DNA of 9,319 nt from Bacillota bacterium (GTDB lineage: Bacteria; Bacillota; Clostridia; Christensenellales; Pumilibacteraceae). The stretch covers positions 1 through 9,319 of the forward strand of contig WQSV01000040.1 in assembly GCA_009787685.1 (NCBI GenBank), read 5' to 3'. This document shows, in pieces, positions 1 through 7,185 of this stretch (positions are counted from its first letter, which is position 1; the number at the start of each line of letters is the position of its first letter). Position numbers and translations under genes: made by a program. The notes below the pieces were generated by a model. It saw only the letters and a list, made by a program, of their open reading frames with translations, was not told the origin of the DNA and did no database searches.

Positions 1-1
1 T

Positions 2-3000
2 CCGTCTCGTGGTGGGGTCACTGTTCCACAAACTCCATTCGGGCCGGGAGCTGGAAATTTTTCAAACACTACTCGCCCATTCCTCATGATTAACACTGCA
101 ACTTCTGAAACAGCAGTTAGGTTTGATTCGAGCAACATTGCGCTGTCTGGCAACAGTTTCTACAGAATTTCAGCATGGGTCAGAACTGGAAACTTCTCTT
201 CTGGAAGTGGAGCATCAATAAGACTTAATGGACTTGATGGAAACTATGCTTTCACAAACATCAACACAATAAACAATCTTCTAACAACACCGGGAAGCAA
301 TATTCCAAATTTTAGTAATGACTTTGGCGGAAATCCAGATATTAATCGTTTCGGTTGGAGACAATACACTTTCTATGTTGCGACTGCCCCGATTGGATAT
401 TCATCTTTGACTGTTTCACTTGGAGTTGGCGATTTCTTTGTTAATGAATATGGAAACAATGTGGTCAATCGCGCTCAAGGCTATGCTTTCTTTGATGAGG
501 TCACAGCTTACTCCATTTCATCAACAACTTTCAACTTTGCTCAAGCTGCTGCGAATGCAAACGGCATGATTGGAAGATATGCAATGGTTGTTGATCAAAC
601 CCTTGAGAGTGCTTTTGCTCTTGACCTTGAATCAACTCCTGTTGTGAACGAAGCGGCTTACTTTGGCTTCCAATCGCAAAACTGGTCAAACATTTCTGTC
701 GACGCTTCACGCGGAACTCCATCTTATCGCTCAATTCACGAAGTTGTTTATGGTTGTCCTAACACTAATCTGAACTTCTCTGCCTACTCCCCGCTTGGAA
801 GACACCGTGCTTTTGCTACTCACGAAGGTCATCTCAATCAATTTTTGATGTTGAACACTTTCTCAAGAGAACAAAACCGTTTCTTGCAAGGAGCAATTGG
901 GGTTCAAAGCAGAGAGTCATTGACAGTTGAACGTTTTTCATATTACCGCTTGAGCGTTTGGGTCAAAACGCAAGATGTTGAAGATGGAAACGGAGCTTCA
1001 ATCAGACTAGTGAGCGACCAACCAGACTACAACAGAATTGATAATGACAACTTCCCTGTTTGGGACAGAAACCTTTCTTTCTCGATTGACAATGTTATTG
1101 GTGATGACGCAAATGCGGCGAGATATCATTGGAGAGAGTATGCATTCTATATTCAAGGTTCGTCATTCCACAATGTTCAGTTTCAACTTGAGTTTTGGCT
1201 TGGTGCTGACGGAGCAGAATCTCAAGGAATTGCTATGTTCCACAACATTCGTTTTGACAGACTAACATTCTCTGAGTTCACTGCAAACAGTGCTGGTGGA
1301 ACTTTGGTTTCATTTGACGCTCAACTTGCTGAAAATAATGCTGGTGTTGAAAACAGTGCTTTCATGACGGCGGGAGACTTCACTGAAAGAGTGTTCCCTC
1401 TTCCTGTTGCTTCATGGGATTTCATCACTCCAGCAACAAGCGGAACGGCTGGACTATCAAGTAATGAAGAGCATATTAACAACGAAGAAATTCTTCATGG
1501 CATGTTTCCTCTTCAAAACAGTTTCTTCCAAAGCGTCAGAGATGACTTTAACGGTTTCCCGAGAGTGAGAGTTCCTCAAGAAATGTATCGCAGAAATGCT
1601 ATGGTGCTTGCAAATAACAACCGTGGCGCAATCGGCTATCGCTCCCCTGCTATTCATGTGGAAGCAATGGGTGTGACAAGAATAAGCGTTGACATGCTTG
1701 TTGAACATGTTCCAGCTGGCGATTATGGCGCTTCACTTGTTTTGAGACATGGATTAAATGTTATTGGAACGATTGAGAACATCACTGACACAATGAACAG
1801 ATTTGAAACTTTCAACTTCATCATTGAAGGTGCGGGCCCAAGCGATATCACGATTGAAATTTGGCTTGGAAAACAAGACAGAAGAAACAACAACACGTCA
1901 AAACTTTCAAGCGGTGTTCTTTATGTTAATCAAGTTAGGGTCGAGGCGTATCAAGGAAACTTCATTGCCGCAAGAGACACTTTTGTTCAACTTCGCGGAA
2001 TGAACCATGCGTTCAGAACAAGAACTTATTCATTCATTAACGAGGACTTCACTGCATTTGATTCATTCGACAACGGTTTTGTCAGACATCCTCACAACTG
2101 GCAAGTTATGCCTTGGGGAAGTGTTGGTGCAAACGAAGAGAATAGAGACGCTAGAGTCCACCATGGTATTTTCGACTCAAATCGCATGACTCATGAACAA
2201 GTTGAAATTTCAAGAAGTTTCAGAAACGATAACGCTGTCGGAAACGGAAATGTCTTGATGTTGTCACATTCTGTCCCCTCTTCAAGCATCATGATGTCTT
2301 CAAATAGCTTCAATATGCTTCCCGAGAATTTCTATAGAATCACGACATCTGTTATGGTCGATCTTCCAAATCACTATCGCAGAGACACTTTCGGAAATAT
2401 TCGTCTTGACGCGAGCGGAAACCCCATTGAAAACACTGATGTTGTTGGTGGCGGAATTCATTTGACAGGACTGGATCTTGGGTTCACAAATATCCGTTCA
2501 ACTGCACGAGTTGATCAAGAAGATATCTTCACAAACCCGGGCTCACCGAACACTTTCAAAACATTCACTTTCTATATCATGGTTGGTGATGTTGAAAGAA
2601 ACCCTGCAATCGCGCTATCTCTTGGTGGAGACTCACCTCTTGCTGGGCAACGCTCTGAAGATGTCAGAGCCGCGGGTCAAGTGTTCTTGAGACACTTCCA
2701 CATTGAGGAAATCAACAACGCTCAATTTGAAGAAGCGCAAATTGCTCTTGAAGATGGCGATTTGGACGAGAGATACAATATTGTCGTTGACCTCTCCACT
2801 CATCTTGCTCCAGACATTCCTGATTTTGAACCGCCAATCGGCGAAGGCTTCCAATGGTGGCTAATCCCTTCAATCCTCTTCTCTGCCGCATTATTGCTCG
2901 CACTTGCTCTTGTTGTTATCAGAAGACTTGGTTCATATGCTGCTTCTAAGAAAACAGTTAAAGTTGAAGATGGAGTCAACCTTTATGACAGAAGAAGACT

Positions 3001-3217
3001 TGTCACAACTACTAAAGAAGATGGTGCTGAAACAATTGCTCCGATTGAAGCTGACAAAGTTTATTCTGAGTTTGACGACAGCATGCCAACTGCTCCTATT
3101 GAAAAGAAAGAAAAACCAAAAGTAGTAGCTCCTGTTGCAACTGAAGAAAATATTGAAACAACTGCAACTGAAGAAGAAGTGATTGAAGATGCCTACACTG
3201 ATGAGTTTGAAGACTAA
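2..3217 (+). CDS. Large modular surface protein, C-terminal membrane anchor (5' end outside window)
   Basis: The frame is open from base 2, so the gene begins upstream; 1071 residues are visible and the ATG at 86 is internal. Four diverged copies of one module recur. Each has a strand pattern like FYRISAWVRT...GASIRL followed about 60 residues later by WRQYTFYV...LTVSLGVG. The first halves lie near nt 152, 941, 1672 and 2323, the second halves near 356, 1130, 1801 and 2557. Aromatic-rich strands and the spacing suggest beta-sandwich (carbohydrate-binding or galactose-binding-like) folds; this is inferred, not proven. A membrane helix starts at residue 952 (WWLIPSILFSAALLLALALV), followed by RR and a tail of about 92 residues that is basic near the membrane and rich in Glu/Asp at its end. 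There is no LPxTG sorting motif. Likely role: cell-surface adhesion or glycan binding, with the tail inside the cell. It ends in TAA just before a terminator. Confidence 0.85.
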   Translation, partial: PSRGGVTVPQTPFGPGAGNFSNTTRPFLMINTATSETAVRFDSSNIALSGNSFYRISAWVRTGNFSSGSGASIRLNGLDGNYAFTNINTINNLLTTPGSNIPNFSNDFGGNPDINRFGWRQYTFYVATAPIGYSSLTVSLGVGDFFVNEYGNNVVNRAQGYAFFDEVTAYSISSTTFNFAQAAANANGMIGRYAMVVDQTLESAFALDLESTPVVNEAAYFGFQSQNWSNISVDASRGTPSYRSIHEVVYGCPNTNLNFSAYSPLGRHRAFATHEGHLNQFLMLNTFSREQNRFLQGAIGVQSRESLTVERFSYYRLSVWVKTQDVEDGNGASIRLVSDQPDYNRIDNDNFPVWDRNLSFSIDNVIGDDANAARYHWREYAFYIQGSSFHNVQFQLEFWLGADGAESQGIAMFHNIRFDRLTFSEFTANSAGGTLVSFDAQLAENNAGVENSAFMTAGDFTERVFPLPVASWDFITPATSGTAGLSSNEEHINNEEILHGMFPLQNSFFQSVRDDFNGFPRVRVPQEMYRRNAMVLANNNRGAIGYRSPAIHVEAMGVTRISVDMLVEHVPAGDYGASLVLRHGLNVIGTIENITDTMNRFETFNFIIEGAGPSDITIEIWLGKQDRRNNNTSKLSSGVLYVNQVRVEAYQGNFIAARDTFVQLRGMNHAFRTRTYSFINEDFTAFDSFDNGFVRHPHNWQVMPWGSVGANEENRDARVHHGIFDSNRMTHEQVEISRSFRNDNAVGNGNVLMLSHSVPSSSIMMSSNSFNMLPENFYRITTSVMVDLPNHYRRDTFGNIRLDASGNPIENTDVVGGGIHLTGLDLGFTNIRSTARVDQEDIFTNPGSPNTFKTFTFYIMVGDVERNPAIALSLGGDSPLAGQRSEDVRAAGQVFLRHFHIEEINNAQFEEAQIALEDGDLDERYNIVVDLSTHLAPDIPDFEPPIGEGFQWWLIPSILFSAALLLALALVVIRRLGSYAASKKTVKVEDGVNLYDRRRLVTTTKEDGAETIAPIEADKVYSEFDDSMPTAPIEKKEKPKVVAPVATEENIETTATEEEVIEDAYTDEFED

Positions 3218-3231
3218 TTAAATCAATGCAC

Positions 3232-3309
3232 AACGCACAACGCACAATGATTGTTGGAATTAACAAAAAGTAATTCAGCTTGTCAATGTGTGTTGTGCGT
3301 TTTGTTTTT
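3232..3309 (+). terminator. Intrinsic terminator of the surface-protein gene
   Basis: It begins 15 nt after the TAA. The arms 3232-3246 (AACGCACAACGCACA) and 3287-3301 pair over 15 bp with one G-T wobble. An inner stem GAATTA/TAATTC (3257-3262 with 3271-3276) sits in the loop. The 3' arm runs into TTTGTTTTT. The 5' arm carries a short CACAACG tandem repeat. Confidence 0.75.
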
Positions 3310-3377
3310 GAATAAAGATCTTCCCACACAAGACTGGATGTTCCGAGTTTAACGAAAACGTGATAAGACCGCGAGGA

Positions 3378-3656
3378 TTAACCGAAAAAGATTAAAAAAT
3401 GATGTTTCAACAACGCAACGACTGCATCCCAATTCGTCACTCCCTGTGGCAATTCCTTACTGATGTCGTCATTGTCTGATTAGCACCGATTGGTTAATAT
3501 TATTTTTTATGAAAATCTATTTGAAAAACCAACTAAATGTCTTGGAAAATTTCATAGAGAAATATCGACCTCAGCGTCTTGAATTGCCTATATTATCGCA
3601 ACTCCGAAGTCGACATTTTATGCAAAAGATAAACTCATGGTCCACTTTTCACTCAT
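3378..3656 (-). pseudogene. Possible decayed gene relic, family unknown
   Basis: Two minus-strand segments read like protein but are broken. From 3656 down to 3507 one frame starts MSEKWTMSLSFA and continues with NVDFGVAII, AIQDAEVDISL and NFPRHLVGFSNRFS, interrupted by TAA, TAG and TGA in turn. From 3479 to 3378 another frame reads SDNDDISKELPQG, then VTNWDAVVALLKHHFLIFFG and a stop. No family is recognised. Open runs of this length occur by chance in AT-rich DNA, so this is a weak call resting only on residue composition. Confidence 0.25.
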
Positions 3657-3662
3657 AACCCG

Positions 3663-3717
3663 CTAATCTCATGATTAGGCTCACGGTGCAAGATAAACAA
3701 GTCGAATACCCCGTTTG
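3663..3717. repeat. Dispersed repeat motif with adjacent hairpin
   Basis: A perfect 6-bp stem CTAATC/GATTAG with loop TCAT occupies 3663-3678. At 3695-3711 lies AAACAAGTCGAATACCC, which on the minus strand is GGGTATTCGACTTGTTT. The same 17-mer, with only the YY positions changed, occurs twice in the array at 8671-8896 (8801-8817 and 8874-8890). This copy lacks the GACA box that precedes the hairpins there. It lies in the gene-free stretch 3310-3875, where I found no convincing promoter for the downstream gene. Confidence 0.5.
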
Positions 3718-3875
3718 CCACCTAGCTAATTGAACACATGAGCGAAAACGTTAAAGTAGCCACCCAGATAAAATACTCAAAGACCTTAAGCATCCAAACT
3801 TAAAAAAGAACACCAGTTGAAAACTTTATTAACAACAAAGGACTCAAAGACTCTGACAAAAGGGTCGAGACCCAC

Positions 3876-3882
3876 AAAGGAG
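3876..3882 (+). promoter_or_regulatory. Strong ribosome binding site that sets the start at 3892
   Basis: AAAGGAG lies 9 nt before the ATG at 3892. The longer open frame from 3817 has no such box and begins in sequence that looks non-coding, so 3892 is preferred. Confidence 0.8.
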
Positions 3883-3891
3883 AAAATTATT

Positions 3892-4242
3892 ATGCTAATT
3901 GACAAAAATGGATTCTTGACGAAAAGGCTTGATTTTCGCGGAACAAAAATTCACTTTCTCGACACATTAACCGCGCGCGAACTTCTCGACATCATGGCCG
4001 CCGCGGAAATGGCAGTCAATATGGGTGATATGTTCCAAGCCAAAGACCTCGCGCCAAAAGACTGGACGCAAAAAGGAGTCTTCAAACCGATTTATGACGC
4101 ATGCGACCAAAACGAAGCGGAAGCAAACAAGCTCTTCGGAGTCATTATCAAACAAGCCCTAATCATGTCTCCCCTTCTCTTTTCACAAGTAAGCGGAGAA
4201 TGGGACGCATCATGGTATAAAAGAGAAAGTTTGGAGTATTAA
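3892..4242 (+). CDS. Orphan small protein, 116 residues, unknown function
   Basis: I do not recognise this protein. It begins MLIDKNGFLTKRLDFRGTKI and has no signal peptide or obvious membrane segment, so it is probably cytoplasmic. The middle (LTARELLDIMAAAEMAVNMGDMFQAK) and the later NEAEANKLFGVIIKQALIM look helical and amphipathic. The end is aromatic (WDASWYKRESLEY). Coding quality is good: strong RBS, clean stop, terminator 62 nt downstream. Codon choice includes GC-rich stretches (CCGCGCGCG, GCCGCCGCGG) unlike the AT-rich flanks, which shows selection on the reading frame and possibly a different history. It is a single-gene unit between two regions of decayed sequence. No partner gene is adjacent. 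Confidence 0.75.
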   Translation: MLIDKNGFLTKRLDFRGTKIHFLDTLTARELLDIMAAAEMAVNMGDMFQAKDLAPKDWTQKGVFKPIYDACDQNEAEANKLFGVIIKQALIMSPLLFSQVSGEWDASWYKRESLEY

Positions 4243-4303
4243 TGTTTTTCACATTTCTCACCTCTGCTATTGCGATAAAATAATATCAAAAAATAAACAA
4301 AAG

Positions 4304-4340
4304 AAAAACCGACAACGAAAAAAATCGTTGTCGGTTTTTT
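4304..4340. terminator. Symmetric intrinsic terminator
   Basis: A perfect 15-bp stem (4304-4318 with 4325-4339) closes a six-A loop. The GC part is CCGACAACGA/TCGTTGTCGG, flanked by A5 on the left and T6 on the right, so it can terminate transcription from either strand. It ends the 116-residue gene and would also stop minus-strand reading past 4374. Confidence 0.9.
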
Positions 4341-4373
4341 AAGATGAACTTTATCTCGCCATTGTTTTGCATT

Positions 4374-4994
4374 TTATCTAGAAGAGAATATTGCCTCACC
4401 AACCACGTTTGTGGAATCAAAAACTCGGGTTTCAGCATATAATTTTACAAAATTTCCACTGCTAATTAGTTGCAAATATCGCCGAATATCCATCATCCAA
4501 TGTCGCAATGAGTCGCTATTCGCATTATCCTCTGACATAATTCGATTCGATTTGAAGACATTTCCGCCTGCCTCTATTCCTGCTCCCCCTGTGGCTACCT
4601 CTCATAATCAACACTGTCATTATGTTTATATACCGTATTTTAGACCTCTGTTTGAAAAACTCCTCCAATGCCACCAACAAACTAAGAGTTTGGAAATTCT
4701 AAAAAACATTCTCTATTACAAAAATTATTCTGTCACCTTGTGTCTTCTTTGCACACTAACACCAACTCTTCATAATTCAATCGAGCCGATAACAGGCAAA
4801 TAGCCTTATTCAAAACATTAACATGTTACGCTCTTATTACGTCAAAGCCTGTTGCTAGTTGTTGATTCTCCAAACACATTGACGCCCTCAATTCCAAATT
4901 ACATTACCAACTACTCTAAGGTCAACTGCACATTAATTGTTGTTGCGTGGTTGCAGTCAAAAATGCTTGTCAGTTTTGTTTGTTTTCCTCCTGC
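4374..4994 (-). pseudogene. Decayed Gly-rich repeat (GLUG-like) surface protein gene
   Basis: The minus strand here carries protein-like segments in shifting frames. The C-terminal piece (4601-4374, 75 codons plus TAA) contains VATGGAGIEAGGNVFKSNR and later YLQLISSGNFVKLYAETRVF. Just upstream, 4678-4595 in another frame reads VGGIGGVFQTEV, stop, NTVYKHNDSVDYER. Further up, 4994-4842 reads AGGKQTKLTSIFDCNHATT and, after two stops, FGIEGVNVFGESTTSNRL. GIEAGGNVF..SNR (4580-4554) and GIEGVNVF....SNR (4895-4872) look like copies of one repeat unit. GG-[IA]-G...NVF resembles GLUG-type beta-solenoid repeats of secreted proteins; that is inference. Frameshifts and all three stop types argue for a pseudogene. 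The plus strand also has long open frames here (4411-4803, 4852-5187), but their Cys/His/Pro-rich products look like antisense shadows. Confidence 0.45.
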
Positions 4995-5242
4995 CTTAAT
5001 TCGCACTTGTCACGAAGATGGTGCTGTGGCTCAAAAATGCACGAGCAATAAACTTAAAAAATCCGGTTTAGAATTTTTTAACAACAAGCACCATTCCCAA
5101 GACCATTTTTTTGCTTTTTTTGCACTGAAAACATTATTAGAGTTCAATATTTCATTGAAACTCTTGATCCATGACAATATACCGTGAGCACTTTTTTCAA
5201 ACTTAGTTACTACTAAGCAGCTAATTAATGAAAAAAGAAATA

Positions 5243-5268
5243 AAAAAAGCGACGATTGTCGCTTTTTT
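5243..5268 (-). terminator. Intrinsic terminator of the 313-residue membrane protein gene
   Basis: Read on the minus strand it begins 3 nt after the TAG. The stem AAAAAAGCGAC/GTCGCTTTTTT (11 bp including the A-U pairs) closes the loop GATT on the plus strand, AATC on the minus strand, and continues into a T-rich run. The flanking A and T runs make it potentially bidirectional. Confidence 0.85.
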
Positions 5269-5271
5269 ATC

Positions 5272-6213
5272 CTACAATTTGCCCATGCCTTTGATGACTA
5301 GTTTTGGCATTTCGCTGACTTCAAAGTGGGTTGAGTTTATTTCATATTTGTGATGGTCTTTGTTTTTCTTTTCATTTGAAAAGTAGAGTTCATGCTCTCC
5401 TGTTACGGCAACACCGAGAAGACTTTGCATGACTGTTTTCATTTTGACTTTCAAGAATGGTGAAGTGACGTCTTGATTGAAGAAACGGTCGTCTTTTCTT
5501 GTGATGAGGTTAATAACGATTTCAGAGCGGTGGTCTTTTTCGTTGAAAAGAATCAAGCTGTCACAGATTCCTCCACACGGCAAAAAGATGTTTTCTTTTT
5601 CGTCTTCAGTAAATTTCACTCTTGAAAATTTCACTTTGCTGATAGTTTTTCCATCGATAATTTTAATTGGAATTCGCACCGAGGTGAATGCGAATTCGTC
5701 GAAATTTTCTTTGATTTCATCTAGTTCAATATTCTCGTTCTTCATGTAGTGAGTAAAGTCGAGATCTTTTTTTAGTTTCTTGGTGTAGCGCGAACTTTCC
5801 GCATATAGCGTCATGTAGTCAACGAAATCAATAACGGTGTAGTTTGAGGACGCGAATTGCAACTCACGAAACTCTTCGCTTCGCTCATTAACATCGTCCG
5901 CGATTTGCCTGTTCTCTTCCATTGTTTGGCGCATGATTGAGTTGTAGTTCAAGATTGCAAAAGTGAAAACGCTTTGAACGACGAATGCAGCAAAAGAAGT
6001 TATCAAGGCGATGAGCTGGAGACTTCTTCCAGTGTAGGCGTCGATTCTATCCCCCGAACCGAGTTCAACGACAAGAAAGGTGACGATCATCGCAACAAGG
6101 ACGACTATCCAGATGATGACTAGAAACTTGAGCGGAATTATACCCCTCATTCCTACCCTTTTTTTTGAATTTTGTGTTTCATTTGTTTGATTATGTCTAG
6201 AAATGTTTTTCAT
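5272..6213 (-). CDS. Orphan two-helix membrane protein, 313 residues
   Basis: I do not recognise a family. Two membrane helices lie near the N-terminus, about residues 29-51 (FLVIIWIVVLVAMIVTFLVV) and 64-90 (LQLIALITSFAAFVVQSVF). They are followed by a charged, probably helical stretch (RQTMEENRQIADDVNERSEEFREL) and a mostly polar C-terminal domain of about 190 residues with many short strand-like segments. Basic residues before helix 1 suggest an N-in topology and a large cytoplasmic domain. The start is uncertain. ATG 6213 gives the longest form, but the likely -10 box ends only 9 nt upstream, so that start would be nearly leaderless. ATG 6150 (residue 22, MRGIIPLKF) follows AAGGGTAGGA and would give a leader of about 66 nt. 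The gene forms its own unit, with promoter, operator-like palindrome and terminator. A sensory or scaffolding role is only a guess. Confidence 0.8.
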   Translation of the reverse strand: MKNISRHNQTNETQNSKKRVGMRGIIPLKFLVIIWIVVLVAMIVTFLVVELGSGDRIDAYTGRSLQLIALITSFAAFVVQSVFTFAILNYNSIMRQTMEENRQIADDVNERSEEFRELQFASSNYTVIDFVDYMTLYAESSRYTKKLKKDLDFTHYMKNENIELDEIKENFDEFAFTSVRIPIKIIDGKTISKVKFSRVKFTEDEKENIFLPCGGICDSLILFNEKDHRSEIVINLITRKDDRFFNQDVTSPFLKVKMKTVMQSLLGVAVTGEHELYFSNEKKNKDHHKYEINSTHFEVSEMPKLVIKGMGKL

Positions 6214-6222
6214 GTTGACTCT

Positions 6223-6250
6223 AGTATATCACATTAGAAAAATTTGTCTA
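6223..6250 (-). promoter_or_regulatory. Promoter of the 313-residue membrane protein gene
   Basis: On the minus strand TAGACA (6250-6245), a 16-nt spacer and TATACT (6228-6223), with a TGA extension directly before the -10. Transcription should start near 6216, just before ATG 6213. The 11-mer TGTGATATACT is identical to that in the promoter at 8612-8583 apart from one unmatched base at its 5' end context. Confidence 0.6.
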
Positions 6251-6254
6251 ATGT
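6231..6254. promoter_or_regulatory. Palindromic operator candidate over the promoter
   Basis: ACATTAGA (6231-6238) and TCTAATGT (6247-6254) are perfect inverted repeats of 8 bp separated by 8 bp. The palindrome covers the -35 element and most of the spacer and abuts the -10, a placement typical of a dimeric repressor site. No regulator gene is present in the window, and the motif does not match one I can name with confidence. Confidence 0.5.
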
Positions 6255-6283
6255 TTTTTGAGGAAAAAATATTTTTTATTGCG

Positions 6284-6317
6284 AGTGATAGAATTTTTTA
6301 ACCCACAATTTATCACT
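6284..6317 (-). other. Weak inverted repeat downstream of rlmH
   Basis: AGTGATA (6284-6290) and TATCACT (6311-6317) can pair, extended by a G-T and an A-T pair, with a 16-nt loop. It lies 60 nt past the rlmH stop, but the T6 run (6271-6266 on the minus strand) is not adjacent to the stem, so its role as the operon terminator is doubtful. Nothing better was found between 6254 and 6376. Confidence 0.2.
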
Positions 6318-6376
6318 TAAGTTTAAATCTAATTCAACATTAAGTTTCAAATTGTTCATTGCCAATTGTCAATTTC

Positions 6377-6826
6377 TTATTTGTGATACTTAGTATTGTG
6401 TTGGATGTTGAATGCTCGGTAGATTTGTTCGGCGAGGATTACTCTCATTAGTTGGTGGGGATATGTCATTTTGCCGAAGCTCATTTTTAGATTAGCTTTT
6501 TGTTTTATTTCTGGGAGCAAACCGTGACTTCCACCGATGAAAAAATTGACTTCGCTGTTTGTTATGAACGCTTTGTCAAGGCTCAAAGAAAATTCTTCAC
6601 TCGAGATGTTTTGTCCGTGAATGTCAAGGACTATTGAATATCCTTTGAGATGAGAAAGCATTAGCATTCCCTCCTTTTGAATTGCGTTGTCGTCATCGGA
6701 AAAATCTTTAACCTCAATAACATTGAGATTGCAAAAGCGAGACAATCTTTTTTCATATTCCGAAAACGCGTCTTTGAAAAACTTTTCTTTTAGATTTCCC
6801 GCACAAATGATGTTAATTTTTTTCAT
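6377..6826 (-). CDS. rlmH: 23S rRNA (pseudouridine-1915 N3) methyltransferase RlmH
   Basis: A SPOUT-class methyltransferase that uses S-adenosylmethionine to methylate the N3 of pseudouridine 1915 in helix 69 of 23S rRNA, acting on assembled 70S ribosomes as a homodimer. The sequence shows the family's opening (MKKINIICAGNLKEKF), the central KEG...VLDIHG segment, the cofactor-binding knot around FFIGGSHGLLPEIK (about residues 96-109), MTYPHQLMRVILAEQIYRAF and the conserved YHK terminus. At 149 residues it is about ten shorter than typical members, with the loss inside the protein rather than at its ends. The knot has IGGSHGL where IGGxxG is usual. There is no Shine-Dalgarno box. The ATG overlaps the 3' end of the upstream disrupted gene by 14 nt, so translation was probably coupled to it. 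Confidence 0.95.
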   Translation of the reverse strand: MKKINIICAGNLKEKFFKDAFSEYEKRLSRFCNLNVIEVKDFSDDDNAIQKEGMLMLSHLKGYSIVLDIHGQNISSEEFSLSLDKAFITNSEVNFFIGGSHGLLPEIKQKANLKMSFGKMTYPHQLMRVILAEQIYRAFNIQHNTKYHK

Positions 6827-7185
6827 GATTTTTGTTTTTGAATGACTTGATGTTTGTTGAAATGAGGAAGTAGAGTGCTATTGCGAAACTAGCTAGCAAA
6901 TCAAAAATTATAAAAATATATCTAATTTCAATAAAAAATATACGATTATCAAGTGCAAATCTCACTAGATTCAAATAGTTTCTATTGATCAAATTCCTAA
7001 AATATTCATAAGCTATAAATCCTTTGCAATACCATCATAGAGCAATTCATCCATCTACGCCCTTGTCACAAATGACTCCATAAACAATAAAGCCAAAACT
7101 ATGCCCGATATTGTCGACCCTACAATCAAAACTACCAATGAAAGTGGATTGTTCCTTTTGTTTTTTTGCTCATAATTTTCTTCAT
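6813..7185 (-). pseudogene. Disrupted small two-helix membrane protein gene
   Basis: Starting at ATG 7185, directly after the transporter's TAA, the frame reads MKKIMSKKTKG and soon stops. The -1 frame continues with NNPLSLVVLIVGSTISGIVL and ALLFMESFVTRA, an evident membrane helix, to TAG at 7057-7055. The same frame resumes MDELLYDGIAK. After another shift near 7025 the reading continues GFIAYEYFRNLINRNYLNLV, then a second helix (YIFIIFDLLASFAIALYFLI), a Lys/Asn tail and TAA at 6815-6813. Joined, this gives about 125 residues with basic cytoplasmic ends and two helices, a sensible topology. Two frameshifts and one stop imply a pseudogene. The first shift lies at or just after an A7 run (AGCAAAAAAACA), so slippage is conceivable there, but not for the other lesions. 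Alternatively this was two overlapping small genes. No family recognised. Confidence 0.55.

Noticed and set aside
3817..3891. Longer start for the 116-residue gene
   Set aside because: No RBS at 3817, and AAAGGAG sits at the right distance from ATG 3892.
4411..5187. Two long plus-strand open frames (130 and 111 codons)
   Set aside because: No ribosome binding sites, Cys/His/Pro/Ser-rich products without domains, and the opposite strand reads as Gly-rich repeats. They look like antisense shadows of a decayed gene.
7055..7057. Readthrough or recoding of TAG
   Set aside because: TAG ends the intact 313-residue gene, and this frame carries other lesions, so simple decay is more likely.
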